From: an uncultured Bacteroidia bacterium
GTDB taxonomy: Bacteria; Bacteroidota; Bacteroidia; Bacteroidales; UBA932
Assembly (NCBI GenBank): GCA_902789245.1
Contig: CADAND010000004.1
Location: 36,583-100,582 of the forward strand
Reading direction: 5' to 3'
Length of the DNA: 64,000 bases
Under the pieces are notes generated by a model. The model ran no database searches. It worked only from the letters and a program-made list of their open reading frames with translations, and was not told where the DNA came from. Below are positions 47,153 to 55,662 of this stretch, in pieces. Within the stretch, counting starts at the first letter, position 1, and every line of letters starts with the position of its first letter. Position numbers and translations under genes: made by a program.

Positions 47153-50100
47153 ATGCTTATGAAAAAAGCAAAACTGTTCTTCAGCACCCTGCTTGTGCTC
47201 CTGGCAGTGGCCGTTAGCGCTCAAAACGTGCAGGTTTCCGGCGTCGTCAGTGAGAGCAACGGAGATGCAGTTACAGGTGTCGCCGTACAGCTTAAGGGCA
47301 GTACGACCACCTATGCAATGACGGATGTCTTCGGAGGCTACCGCATCTCGGTTCCTTCCAACGGGACGCTCGTCTTTTCTTGTCTGGGCTTCAAGACCGT
47401 TGAGATTCCCGTCAACGGACGCGCGAAAATCGACGTGGTCCTTGAGGCTGACACCGAGATGCTGGACGAGACCATCGTCGTGGCTTTCGGTACTTCCACC
47501 AAGGAGTCCTTCACCGGATCGGCGAAGGTCGTGAAGTCGGATGACCTGGCCAAGGCTCAGGTCAGCGCCGTCACCTCCGCCCTGGCAGGCCAGGTCGCCG
47601 GTGTCCAGCTGGCCCAGTCTTCCGGTGCCCCGGGTTCCGCCCCGACCATCCGTATCCGCGGTTTCAGCTCCCTGAATGCCGGTAAGGACCCGCTGTACAT
47701 CGTTGACGGTGTCCCTTACGACGGCGCCATCGGTCGTATCAACCCCTCCGATGTCGAGAGCATGACCGTCCTCAAGGATGCTGCTTCCAACGCCCTCTAC
47801 GGTGCCCGTGGTGCCAATGGTGTCATCATCATCACCACCAAGCGCAGCAAGTCCCAGGATGCAGTGGTCACCGTGGACATCAAGGAAGGTGTCAACTTGA
47901 AGGCCCTGCAGGAATACGACTATATCACGAGCATTCCTGGTTATTATGAGGCTCACGCCCTCGCTCTGGCCAACTACTACCGTCACGAGCAGGGTCTGTC
48001 CCGCCAGGCGGCCTACGCCAAGGTCAACACCGTCATCACCGGTCCCCAGAATGCCGGCGGTCTCGGTTATCAGGTTTATACTGTCCCTGAGGGCCAGTCT
48101 TTCATCGGCTTCAACGGCAAGGTGAATCCCAACGCCACGCTCGGCACCTACGTCATCGATCCCAACACCAACGAGCGTTTCTGGGTGACTCCGGACAACT
48201 GGAATGATACTGCCTACCGTACCGGCCACCGCCGCGAGTACAACGTCAGCGTCGCCGCCGGTACCTCCCGCACCAATTTCTACGCTTCCGTCGGTTACCT
48301 CAAGAACGAGGGTATCACGGCCAACTCCGACCAGAGCCGTTTCTCCGCCCGTCTCAAGGCGGACTACCAGGCCAAGAGCTGGCTCAAGGTGTACGGCAAC
48401 TTCGCCTATACCCACTATGACAGCAACTCCCTCGGCAACAACGGTACCTCCAACTCCACCGCCAACATCTGGGCTTTCACTTCCCAGGTGGCTCCTATCT
48501 ATCCGCTCTTCGTCCGCACCGAGGACAAGCAGATCAAGATCGACCAGTGGGGCTTCCAGATGATGGACTACGGCGATGGTATGAACGGCGGTCTGTCCCG
48601 TCCTTTCATGACCAATGCGAACCCTGTTTTCGCCAACAAGGTTAACACCCGCTACAGCGAAGGCAATGCGATCAACGCCTACGGCGCCGCCGACATCACC
48701 TTCCTGAAGTACTTCAAGTTCACGATCAACGCCAGCGAGAACGTGGACGAGTACCGCTACACCTCCGTCCAGAACCCGTACTACGGCCAGTTTGCGTCCT
48801 CCAAGGGCTCCGTGAGCAAGCAGCACGTTCGCTCCGCTGCATTCAACACGCAGCAGATCCTGAACTACAACCAGCAGTTCAATCAGCTGAACGTTGGCGT
48901 GATGGTCGGTCACGAATACTACGACCTGCGCAGCTACAGCCTGTCCGCCAGCAAGCAGAACATGTACAACCAGGACAACAAGGAGCTTGACGGTGCCGTC
49001 AAGGACAACTCCTCCGCCGGTTCCTACACGACTGAATACAACGTCGAGGGTTTCTTCTCCCGTGCCCAGGCCGACTACGCCGGCAAGTATTTCGCCAGCG
49101 CATCCTTCCGTTACGACGCATCCTCCCACTTCGCGGTCGATCACCGTTGGGGTAGCTTCTGGAGCGTGGGTGGCGCCTGGATCATCAGCAAGGAGCCTTG
49201 GTTCCAGGCCAACTGGATCGACATGCTCAAGCTGAAGGCTTCCTATGGTAGCCAGGGTAACGATGACATCGGTAGCTACAGATATACCGATACCTACCTC
49301 ATCGCTCCTTCCGCCGGCGAAGTCTCCGTCGCGTTTGACCAGAAGGGTAATCCCAACATCACCTGGGAGACCAATACCAACTTCAACGCCGGTTTCGAGT
49401 TCACCCTCCTGAAGGGCGCCCTCGACGGCAGCTTCGAATTCTTCAAGCGCAACACGACCGACATGCTCTTCTGGTTCACGACCGCACCTTCCGTGGGTTA
49501 CACCGGATACTACGACAACGTCGGTGACATGTACAACATGGGTCTTGAGTTCTCGCTCACCGCGAACATCATCAACACGCGTGATATGCAGCTGAGCCTC
49601 AACTTCAACGCCACGCACCTCAAGAACAAGATCACCCGCATCGCGGATCAGCTGAAGACCCTTACGGTGGACGGCATCCCGGGCTACAACAGCAGCGGTT
49701 ACTACATCGGTGAAGGCGTTCCTATCTACTCCCAGTATCTCAAGCGCTACGCGGGTGTGGACAAGGCCACCGGTAAGTCCCTCTGGTACAAGAACGTCGA
49801 GGACGCCGAAGGCAACGTGATCGGTGAGGAGACGACCAACAACTGGTCGCTCGCCAGCTACCACGTGGCCCCGAGCTCCATCCCTGATCTCTACGGTGGT
49901 TTCGGCCTCAACTTCGGTTTCAAGGGCTTTGATTTCGCCATCAACTGCTCCTACCAGCTTGGCGGACAGATCTTCGACAACGGTTACCAGGCCCTGATGG
50001 GCAACCCGATTTCCGGCTCCACTGGTTCCAACTACCACAAGGATCTGCTCCTGGGCTGGTCCGAGACCAATGTGGACTCGAACATCCCGCGCTTCCAGTA

Positions 50101-50374
50101 TGGCGACAACTACGCCAACGAGGCATCCGACCGCTTCCTGATTGATGCCAGCTACCTGAACATCGAGAACATCAACATCGGCTACACCTTCCCTTCGAAG
50201 CTTGTCGGCAAGATCGGTCTCTCCTCGCTGCGCATCTACGCTGCCGTCGAGAACGTCGCTTACTGGTCCCGCAGACAGGGTCTTGACCCGCGCACTTCCT
50301 TCAGCGGCGACTCCGCTTACACTTCTTATCTCCCCATCAGAACTATTTCCGGTGGTCTTACTCTCAAGTTCTAA
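47153..50374 (+). CDS. susC: SusC/RagA family TonB-linked outer membrane transporter
   Basis: A 1073-residue TonB-dependent transporter. It starts with a signal peptide (MLMKKAKLFFSTLLVLLAVA then VSAQ), followed by a CarboxypepD_reg-like domain (VSGVVSESNGDAVTGVAVQL), then the plug with TIRIRGFSSLNAGKDPLYIV, DGVPYDGAIGRINPSDVESM and the SusC hallmark KDAASNALYGARGANGVIII. The barrel follows and ends in ISGGLTLKF. A second ATG six bases downstream (MKKAK) is equally plausible. susD begins 18 bases after the stop, and the pair would form a lid-and-barrel importer at the cell surface. Substrate is unknown; RagAB-type pairs import peptides, which fits the peptidase-rich surroundings. Confidence 0.95.
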   Translation: MLMKKAKLFFSTLLVLLAVAVSAQNVQVSGVVSESNGDAVTGVAVQLKGSTTTYAMTDVFGGYRISVPSNGTLVFSCLGFKTVEIPVNGRAKIDVVLEADTEMLDETIVVAFGTSTKESFTGSAKVVKSDDLAKAQVSAVTSALAGQVAGVQLAQSSGAPGSAPTIRIRGFSSLNAGKDPLYIVDGVPYDGAIGRINPSDVESMTVLKDAASNALYGARGANGVIIITTKRSKSQDAVVTVDIKEGVNLKALQEYDYITSIPGYYEAHALALANYYRHEQGLSRQAAYAKVNTVITGPQNAGGLGYQVYTVPEGQSFIGFNGKVNPNATLGTYVIDPNTNERFWVTPDNWNDTAYRTGHRREYNVSVAAGTSRTNFYASVGYLKNEGITANSDQSRFSARLKADYQAKSWLKVYGNFAYTHYDSNSLGNNGTSNSTANIWAFTSQVAPIYPLFVRTEDKQIKIDQWGFQMMDYGDGMNGGLSRPFMTNANPVFANKVNTRYSEGNAINAYGAADITFLKYFKFTINASENVDEYRYTSVQNPYYGQFASSKGSVSKQHVRSAAFNTQQILNYNQQFNQLNVGVMVGHEYYDLRSYSLSASKQNMYNQDNKELDGAVKDNSSAGSYTTEYNVEGFFSRAQADYAGKYFASASFRYDASSHFAVDHRWGSFWSVGGAWIISKEPWFQANWIDMLKLKASYGSQGNDDIGSYRYTDTYLIAPSAGEVSVAFDQKGNPNITWETNTNFNAGFEFTLLKGALDGSFEFFKRNTTDMLFWFTTAPSVGYTGYYDNVGDMYNMGLEFSLTANIINTRDMQLSLNFNATHLKNKITRIADQLKTLTVDGIPGYNSSGYYIGEGVPIYSQYLKRYAGVDKATGKSLWYKNVEDAEGNVIGEETTNNWSLASYHVAPSSIPDLYGGFGLNFGFKGFDFAINCSYQLGGQIFDNGYQALMGNPISGSTGSNYHKDLLLGWSETNVDSNIPRFQYGDNYANEASDRFLIDASYLNIENINIGYTFPSKLVGKIGLSSLRIYAAVENVAYWSRRQGLDPRTSFSGDSAYTSYLPIRTISGGLTLKF

Positions 50375-50392
50375 TTACAAGGAGGAAATAAC

Positions 50393-52045
50393 ATGAAAAA
50401 AATATTAGTAAACTTGCTCGTTTTCTCCCTTGCAGCTGTCCTTGGCAGCAGTTGCATCAAGGAGACCTTCCCGATGAGCGACACCGCCACAAAGGAGCAG
50501 CTTGCCTCTTCGTCGTCAGCCCTCAGCGCCATGGTCGGAGCAATCCCCGCCCAGATGGCTACAGGCTATCTCGTGTATGGCAAGAAGACCTATGAGACCG
50601 ATATGGCATGGCCCGGTATCATGATCGCCCTGGATTCCGTGACCGGTATCATTGTCGACACCGGCGATGACGGATACGACTGGTACAGCAGCTACAGCAA
50701 CCCTGCATACGGCCTCGGTGACACCACCTATCCTTCTTACATCCCCTGGCGTACCATGTACATCTTTATCAAGGGTGCCAACGATGTAATCAGCGCCGTG
50801 AATGAAGAGACCGCCGATGCCGAGCAGCTCAACATGCTGGCCCAGGCGCTCACCTATCGTGCTTTGTTCTACTATACGGCTGCGAACATGTACGAATACA
50901 AGGCCCCGACCGATCCCGCTGTGGCGGCTTCCTACAAGCCTGAAAAGGACATTGTCGGACTGACCGTTCCCCTCGTGACCGAGGCGACCACCCAGGATGA
51001 GGCCAAGAGCAATCCCCGTGTCCCCATTGATGAGATGTACGATTTCATCATGGCCGACCTTGACAAGGCCGAGAAGTACATCAATGATACCAAGGGCGGT
51101 TCCCTGCTTCCGAATCTGGGCGTCGTGTACGGTCTTAAGGCACGTGCCTACATGAAGATGGGTTCCCTCGGTATGGCAGGCGCTTATGACAAGGCTGCCG
51201 AATATGCTGAGATGGCCATCCAGCAGCAGGCAGGTTCTCCGCTGACCCAGGCCCAGTGGGAATCCGCTACGACCGGATTCAACAACTTCGCGGCCAACAG
51301 CAATTCCTGGATGTGGTATCTGCAGTACTCCACCGAGACCATCGGCAACCTGAATACCTTCGTCGCCCACATGAGCGGTGAGGAGACCTGGACGGCCTAT
51401 GGCTGCGCCGTGGGACGCGGTATCTCCAAGAAGATCTATGACGCCATTCCGGACACGGATTTCCGCAAGCACTCCTGGATCGATCCGCTGAAGTACGACT
51501 ACTACGACTACCAGCGCAACCGCGACTTCTTCAAGCACTCGAGCTCCAACCGTATCCTGAAGCCGTATGCGAACATCAAGTTCCGTCCGGCCCAGGGCGA
51601 CTACGCCACTTACAAAGTCGGCGGCGCCAGCGAGGTTCCCCTCATGCGTGTGGAAGAAATGTACTTCATCAAAGCGGAGGCGACTGCGCTTGCCGGACAT
51701 ATCTCGGAAGCCAAGCAGATCCTCAATTCCATCATGCAGACCCGTGATCCGAACTACGACTGCAGCGATGTGGCTGACAACTTCTTCCAGAGCGAGCTCT
51801 ACAACCAGAAGATGATTGAGTTCTGGGGAGAAGGTATCATCTTCCACGATGCCAAACGTATCGGTGTCGGTATGGAGAACGGCTATCCCGGCACCAATGT
51901 GCCCGGCGACTTCCGCCTCAACTGCACCGGCGTCTGCCCTGCATGGAACTTTGTCATCCCCAAGACGGAAATCAACGGCAACCCCGCCCTCGACGGATAC
52001 AACAATCCGGATCCTACCGAGGCCCTGGAGCCGTGGGAGGAATAA
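50393..52045 (+). CDS. susD: SusD/RagB family surface lipoprotein
   Basis: A 550-residue lipoprotein that acts as the lid of the SusC transporter. The lipobox is in MKKILVNLLVFSLAAVLGSS followed by C. The TPR-rich SusD fold is suggested by the stretches AEQLNMLAQALTYRALFYYT, NPRVPIDEMYDFIMADLDKA and LKARAYMKMGSLGMAGAYDK, and the C-terminal segment VPLMRVEEMYFIKAEATALA followed by QKMIEFWGEGIIFHDAKRIG, which is the characteristic RagB/SusD end. Many aromatic residues could contribute to ligand binding. It is followed after 24 bases by a further lipoprotein gene in the same transcript. Confidence 0.95.
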   Translation: MKKILVNLLVFSLAAVLGSSCIKETFPMSDTATKEQLASSSSALSAMVGAIPAQMATGYLVYGKKTYETDMAWPGIMIALDSVTGIIVDTGDDGYDWYSSYSNPAYGLGDTTYPSYIPWRTMYIFIKGANDVISAVNEETADAEQLNMLAQALTYRALFYYTAANMYEYKAPTDPAVAASYKPEKDIVGLTVPLVTEATTQDEAKSNPRVPIDEMYDFIMADLDKAEKYINDTKGGSLLPNLGVVYGLKARAYMKMGSLGMAGAYDKAAEYAEMAIQQQAGSPLTQAQWESATTGFNNFAANSNSWMWYLQYSTETIGNLNTFVAHMSGEETWTAYGCAVGRGISKKIYDAIPDTDFRKHSWIDPLKYDYYDYQRNRDFFKHSSSNRILKPYANIKFRPAQGDYATYKVGGASEVPLMRVEEMYFIKAEATALAGHISEAKQILNSIMQTRDPNYDCSDVADNFFQSELYNQKMIEFWGEGIIFHDAKRIGVGMENGYPGTNVPGDFRLNCTGVCPAWNFVIPKTEINGNPALDGYNNPDPTEALEPWEE

Positions 52046-52069
52046 TGACCATTTAAGAGTATAGAGCAT

Positions 52070-52924
52070 ATGAAAAAGTATAGTTATATCTTTGCCCTGT
52101 GTGTTGCCGCAACTCTTCTGTTCTCCTGCACGAAGAAGGAAGAGGCTTACATCCCTGGCGAACCCGACCAGAGTAGCGGCTACCAGGTCAGCTTCCCCGA
52201 ACAGAAGATCGTCCCCTCTTACGAGATTGACCCTTCTGATCCTACTGCCAGCACCGTCACGATCACGGCTACGAGAAAGAACACGACCGATGCCATCACC
52301 GTCCCTATCGTGATCGAGCAGGTGCCCTTCGACGCCCCTCAGGTGTTCCAGGCTACGGACCTCGTTTTCGAAGCCGGTCAGGAAACGGCCACGTTCCAGG
52401 TTTCCTTCCCGGATGCCGAGGTTGGTGTTGAGTATACCTGCCACATCATGATCGACGATCCCAAGTACGCTTCCATGTACGCTTCGGACAGCAAGCCGTT
52501 TGCCTCTTTCACCTTCCTCAAGGTCAAGTGGGAGACGATTGCCACCGGTACGCTCGACTCCTGGTGGATGGAAGGGCTTGTCCCGGACGTTACGCTCCAG
52601 CACTGTGAGACCTTCCCCGAGCGCTACCGCTTCGTGGATCCTTTCGGATACGGCGTGGACCTGCTGTTCACCACCTATGGTGAAGAGAAAGAGGACGAAG
52701 ACGGCGATAAGTATTACAACTGCCGCGTCGCCCCTACCTTCGCTTATGTGCACAAGTCCTACGGAAACGTTCAGTTCCGCGACCTGGGTTACTGGCAGGG
52801 TGATGACAGCCTCGGCTCCATGAACAAATACTATCCTGGGGACAACTACACCGTTCTCAATCTCCAGTGGTATGTGTCCGCCGGTAGCTTCGGCTGGGGC
52901 CCAGAGAAGTTCGTTGCAGACTAA
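52070..52924 (+). CDS. SusCD-associated lipoprotein of unknown function
   Basis: A 284-residue lipoprotein; the signal MKKYSYIFALCVAATLLFSC ends in a lipobox (LFSC). After a short acidic linker, residues 35-135 are rich in valine and threonine and look like a beta-sandwich with a Calx-beta/DUF4843-like flavour (for example TVTITATRKNTTDAITVPIV). The C-terminal half contains many aromatic and acidic residues (DSWWMEGLVPDVTLQHC, GYGVDLLFTTYGEEKEDEDG). I do not recognise the family with certainty. Third gene of the susCD operon, closed by a strong terminator, so it is probably a surface accessory protein that helps to bind the same substrate. Confidence 0.7.
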   Translation: MKKYSYIFALCVAATLLFSCTKKEEAYIPGEPDQSSGYQVSFPEQKIVPSYEIDPSDPTASTVTITATRKNTTDAITVPIVIEQVPFDAPQVFQATDLVFEAGQETATFQVSFPDAEVGVEYTCHIMIDDPKYASMYASDSKPFASFTFLKVKWETIATGTLDSWWMEGLVPDVTLQHCETFPERYRFVDPFGYGVDLLFTTYGEEKEDEDGDKYYNCRVAPTFAYVHKSYGNVQFRDLGYWQGDDSLGSMNKYYPGDNYTVLNLQWYVSAGSFGWGPEKFVAD

Positions 52925-52944
52925 TCGAAAGAATTGACTTGAAT

Positions 52945-52976
52945 GAAGGCGACTCTGCGGAGCCGCCTTCTTTTTT
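52945..52976 (+). terminator. Terminator of the susCD operon
   Basis: Stem GAAGGCG/CGCCTTC with inner pairing TCTGCGGA, followed by TTTTTT. Located 20 bases after the lipoprotein stop. Confidence 0.92.
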
Positions 52977-52997
52977 GCAGAAAAGCAGTATTTTGCG

Positions 52998-53005
52998 TAC
53001 ATTTG
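52998..53005 (+). promoter_or_regulatory. -7 element for the C10 peptidase operon
   Basis: TACATTTG, perfect TAnnTTTG, only 3 bases before the first candidate ATG (53009). If used, the second ATG (53015) could be the true start. Confidence 0.55.
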
Positions 53006-53008
53006 TGT

Positions 53009-54778
53009 ATGAAAATGAAGCGTTACATACAGTATCTCCTGCCGCTTTTGCTGTCGTTGCTCCTGCCCGAAACCAAAGCCCTGGCGGAGATTGTTCCGGC
53101 CGACAAGGCCAAGGCCAAGGCCATCCGGTTCTTGCAGCAGGCAGATCCTTCCCGCCGACCAAACCTGAGCCTTACCGAATTTCCTCACCCGCAAGGCACC
53201 AAAAGTGGAGTCGAAGCTCCTGCGTTCTATGTTTTCAATGATGCCAAAGGCGGATTCGTTATCGCAGGCGGGGATGACACCATCCCCGACGTGATCGGTT
53301 ACTCAACCACCGATCGCCTCGATCTTACCCGCATTCCCGAGAACATGCTCTCCTGGCTGGACATGTGGCAGCAAATTGTCACGGCCAACCGCGCCAGCAG
53401 CGTGCCCGAGTATCAGGCGCCACCGCGCACCACGGCACGCCCGGCCAAGCTCCTGACAACGGCCCTGTGGGACCAGGATGACCCTTTCAACCTGCTTTGC
53501 CCCGAATTTGACGGCGACCGTTGCATCACAGGCTGCACGGCCACGGCCACATCCATCGTCATGCGCTACCACAAGTATCCCAATGCCGGCACCGGCAAAC
53601 TGATGGGCTACACCTATACCAAGGACGGCGTCACCCGCATGGTGAGCGGCGTCGACCTCGGCCACACCTACGTCTGGGATAAGATGCCGTTGGACAATCC
53701 CGATTCATGGACGGACGAGCAGAAGACACAGGTAGCCACCCTGCTGCGTGATGTCGGCATCATGCTCAAGTCGTCATACGGCAAGAACGAGACAGGCGCC
53801 CATGTCAGCGATATCGCTGAAGGCTTGTCCACTTATTTTGACTATGACAAGGCCGCCCGACTCGACTACAAGAAGTACTATTCCAATGCGGCCGCATGGA
53901 CGGCTCGCATCGAGCAGGAAATTGACGAAGTCGGGCCCGTGGTCTACAGCGGCTACACGACGCAGAACGACGGTCACGCTTTTGTGATTGATGGCTACGA
54001 TGGCCAGGGCTACCTGCACATCAATTGGGGCTGGGGTGGAAGCAAGAACAATTATTTCATCGTCCCGGAATTCCAGGAATATACCAAAGACCATAGTGCC
54101 GTCTTCGGACTCCGGCCCGACGCCGGCGGCAAGACTAGCTATGAACTGGCTATGCTCCCCGCCGGAGGGGCAGGACTCTCCTTGAGAGGGGGATCCCTCG
54201 AGCAGGGTTCTGAATTTGTCGTTTCCTGCAGCGCTGTCTACAACATGAGCAAGACTCCATTCACCGGGAATCTCGCTTATGCCAAATTTAACGGTAATGA
54301 CGAGATCGAAGAGATCGTCAGTTCCTCCAAGGAAGTCACCATCGGTGCTCCGACCGAAACCGGTTACAGAGGGATCCCTGTCGATGACATGCGATGCAAG
54401 TTTACCACTGCCATCAAGAAAGGAGACTACATCTCCATGGCGTTTACGACTTCAGGCTCTTCCGATTGGGCGCCGGTCCATTTCGACCATGAAGACGACA
54501 GTTTCGTAGGCGCACTCCAACTGTATGACGACGTGGTGCTGGAGACGATCGTCTCCCTGAGGTACAGTGTGAACACTGGGGTGCTGACTGCCTCATTCAC
54601 CGATAGCTGTACCCGCGAGCTCCGCAATGCTGCAGGCAGTGTCGTGACCAGCGGCGTGCAGGACGATGGCGACAAGATGACCATCGATGCCAACAGCCTC
54701 GTCAAGGGCACCTACACCCTGCATCTTGAGCGTGGCGACCAGAGCAAAGACATCCAAATTGTGTTTGGCCTAAAGTGA
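53009..54778 (+). CDS. C10 family (streptopain-like) cysteine peptidase
   Basis: An exported 589-residue peptidase. It has a signal peptide (MKMKRYIQYLLPLLLSLLLP), a prodomain (about residues 25-145), and a SpeB-like catalytic domain with nucleophile Cys176 in RCITGCTATATSIVMRYHKY and His323 in NDGHAFVIDGYDGQGYLHIN, followed by WGWGGSKNNYF. These match streptopain and the Bacteroides fragilis Bfp proteases. The last 200 residues are beta-rich and lack a clear T9SS sorting tail. It may be secreted or periplasmic after maturation. Start is either 53009 or 53015, just behind a -7 box. Next genes (BACON lipoprotein, S41 peptidase) follow closely in one operon. Confidence 0.92.
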   Translation: MKMKRYIQYLLPLLLSLLLPETKALAEIVPADKAKAKAIRFLQQADPSRRPNLSLTEFPHPQGTKSGVEAPAFYVFNDAKGGFVIAGGDDTIPDVIGYSTTDRLDLTRIPENMLSWLDMWQQIVTANRASSVPEYQAPPRTTARPAKLLTTALWDQDDPFNLLCPEFDGDRCITGCTATATSIVMRYHKYPNAGTGKLMGYTYTKDGVTRMVSGVDLGHTYVWDKMPLDNPDSWTDEQKTQVATLLRDVGIMLKSSYGKNETGAHVSDIAEGLSTYFDYDKAARLDYKKYYSNAAAWTARIEQEIDEVGPVVYSGYTTQNDGHAFVIDGYDGQGYLHINWGWGGSKNNYFIVPEFQEYTKDHSAVFGLRPDAGGKTSYELAMLPAGGAGLSLRGGSLEQGSEFVVSCSAVYNMSKTPFTGNLAYAKFNGNDEIEEIVSSSKEVTIGAPTETGYRGIPVDDMRCKFTTAIKKGDYISMAFTTSGSSDWAPVHFDHEDDSFVGALQLYDDVVLETIVSLRYSVNTGVLTASFTDSCTRELRNAAGSVVTSGVQDDGDKMTIDANSLVKGTYTLHLERGDQSKDIQIVFGLK

Positions 54779-54785
54779 CGAAACC

Positions 54786-55634
54786 ATGAGTCGTAATACA
54801 TCCTTCTTCTCTCTGTTCATTCTGCTGGCGTGGCTCATCTGCGGCTGCCAGCCGCAGCCCGCTGTCAGCGTCAGCGAATCCTCACTCAGTTTCTCTTCTG
54901 ACGGAGGCAACAAGGTCGTGACCGTCACGGCCAATTACGAATGGACCGCCAGCTCTTCGGACAGTTGGATCCGCGTCAAAACCACCAAGGACAGCAATGA
55001 GCTGACCATCACAGTCTCCTCCAATACGGATACCGACGCCCGCCAGGGCAAAGTCACCATCACCTGCAAGGAGGTTTCCGCCACGATCAATATTTCCCAG
55101 TCGCAACGGGACTGTATCAATCTCAAAGAGACCGCCCTGGTCAAACTGGACGCCGATGCGCATGACGTCGAGGTCAAACTCGAAGCAAACGTCAATTTCA
55201 ACGCTTTGGTCACGGTCGGAGCGGAATGGATCACGGTCAAGTCCACCAAAGCCATGACCACCAGCACAGTCACCCTCGGAATTGCCGCCAACACGACCCG
55301 CCGGACCCGCACGGGTACCGTCACCTTCTCGGCCACTTCCAGTGACACAAAGCAGGTATTGACCATCCAGCAGTTGGGCCTTGCGCAGACGCTCGCATTC
55401 GTTGTCAACGGCGTCAGCACGTTCCAGGTACCGCTAATTACCAGTCCCACGGGCAGTTCCGCCTTCACCGGCTATCTGTGGGTCGGGAGTGACAAGTCGG
55501 AATACGTGAAGGGAGCGCAGATCACGCTGGACCCGTCCGCGAAAACCAACATCAAGATCGAGGGCAACAACATGAACATCGTGTCTTTCGACAACGTTCT
55601 GGGCCTCTCGAAGATTGACCTGACGGAACTGTAA
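54786..55634 (+). CDS. Lipoprotein with two BACON domains
   Basis: A 282-residue lipoprotein. The signal MSRNTSFFSLFILLAWLICG ends in a lipobox with cysteine at residue 21. Residues 25-110 form a BACON domain (VSVSESSLSFSSDGGNKVVT, EWTASSSDSWIRVKTTK, TINISQ), and residues 112-205 a second one (VEVKLEANVNFNALVTVGAE, WITVKSTKA, VLTIQQLG). The last 75 residues are another beta domain with no obvious homology. BACON domains often anchor or space surface proteins in Bacteroidota. The gene lies 7 bases after the C10 peptidase gene. In Bacteroides fragilis, C10 peptidases are paired with small inhibitor proteins, so a partner or inhibitor role is worth testing but not supported by sequence motifs. 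Confidence 0.85.
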   Translation: MSRNTSFFSLFILLAWLICGCQPQPAVSVSESSLSFSSDGGNKVVTVTANYEWTASSSDSWIRVKTTKDSNELTITVSSNTDTDARQGKVTITCKEVSATINISQSQRDCINLKETALVKLDADAHDVEVKLEANVNFNALVTVGAEWITVKSTKAMTTSTVTLGIAANTTRRTRTGTVTFSATSSDTKQVLTIQQLGLAQTLAFVVNGVSTFQVPLITSPTGSSAFTGYLWVGSDKSEYVKGAQITLDPSAKTNIKIEGNNMNIVSFDNVLGLSKIDLTEL

Positions 55635-55662
55635 CGGACGACATCCTTTATTTGTCCCTACT

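Noticed and set aside
47144-50038. A 964-codon minus-strand frame opposite susC
   Set aside because: Shadow of a highly biased susC gene; no domain.
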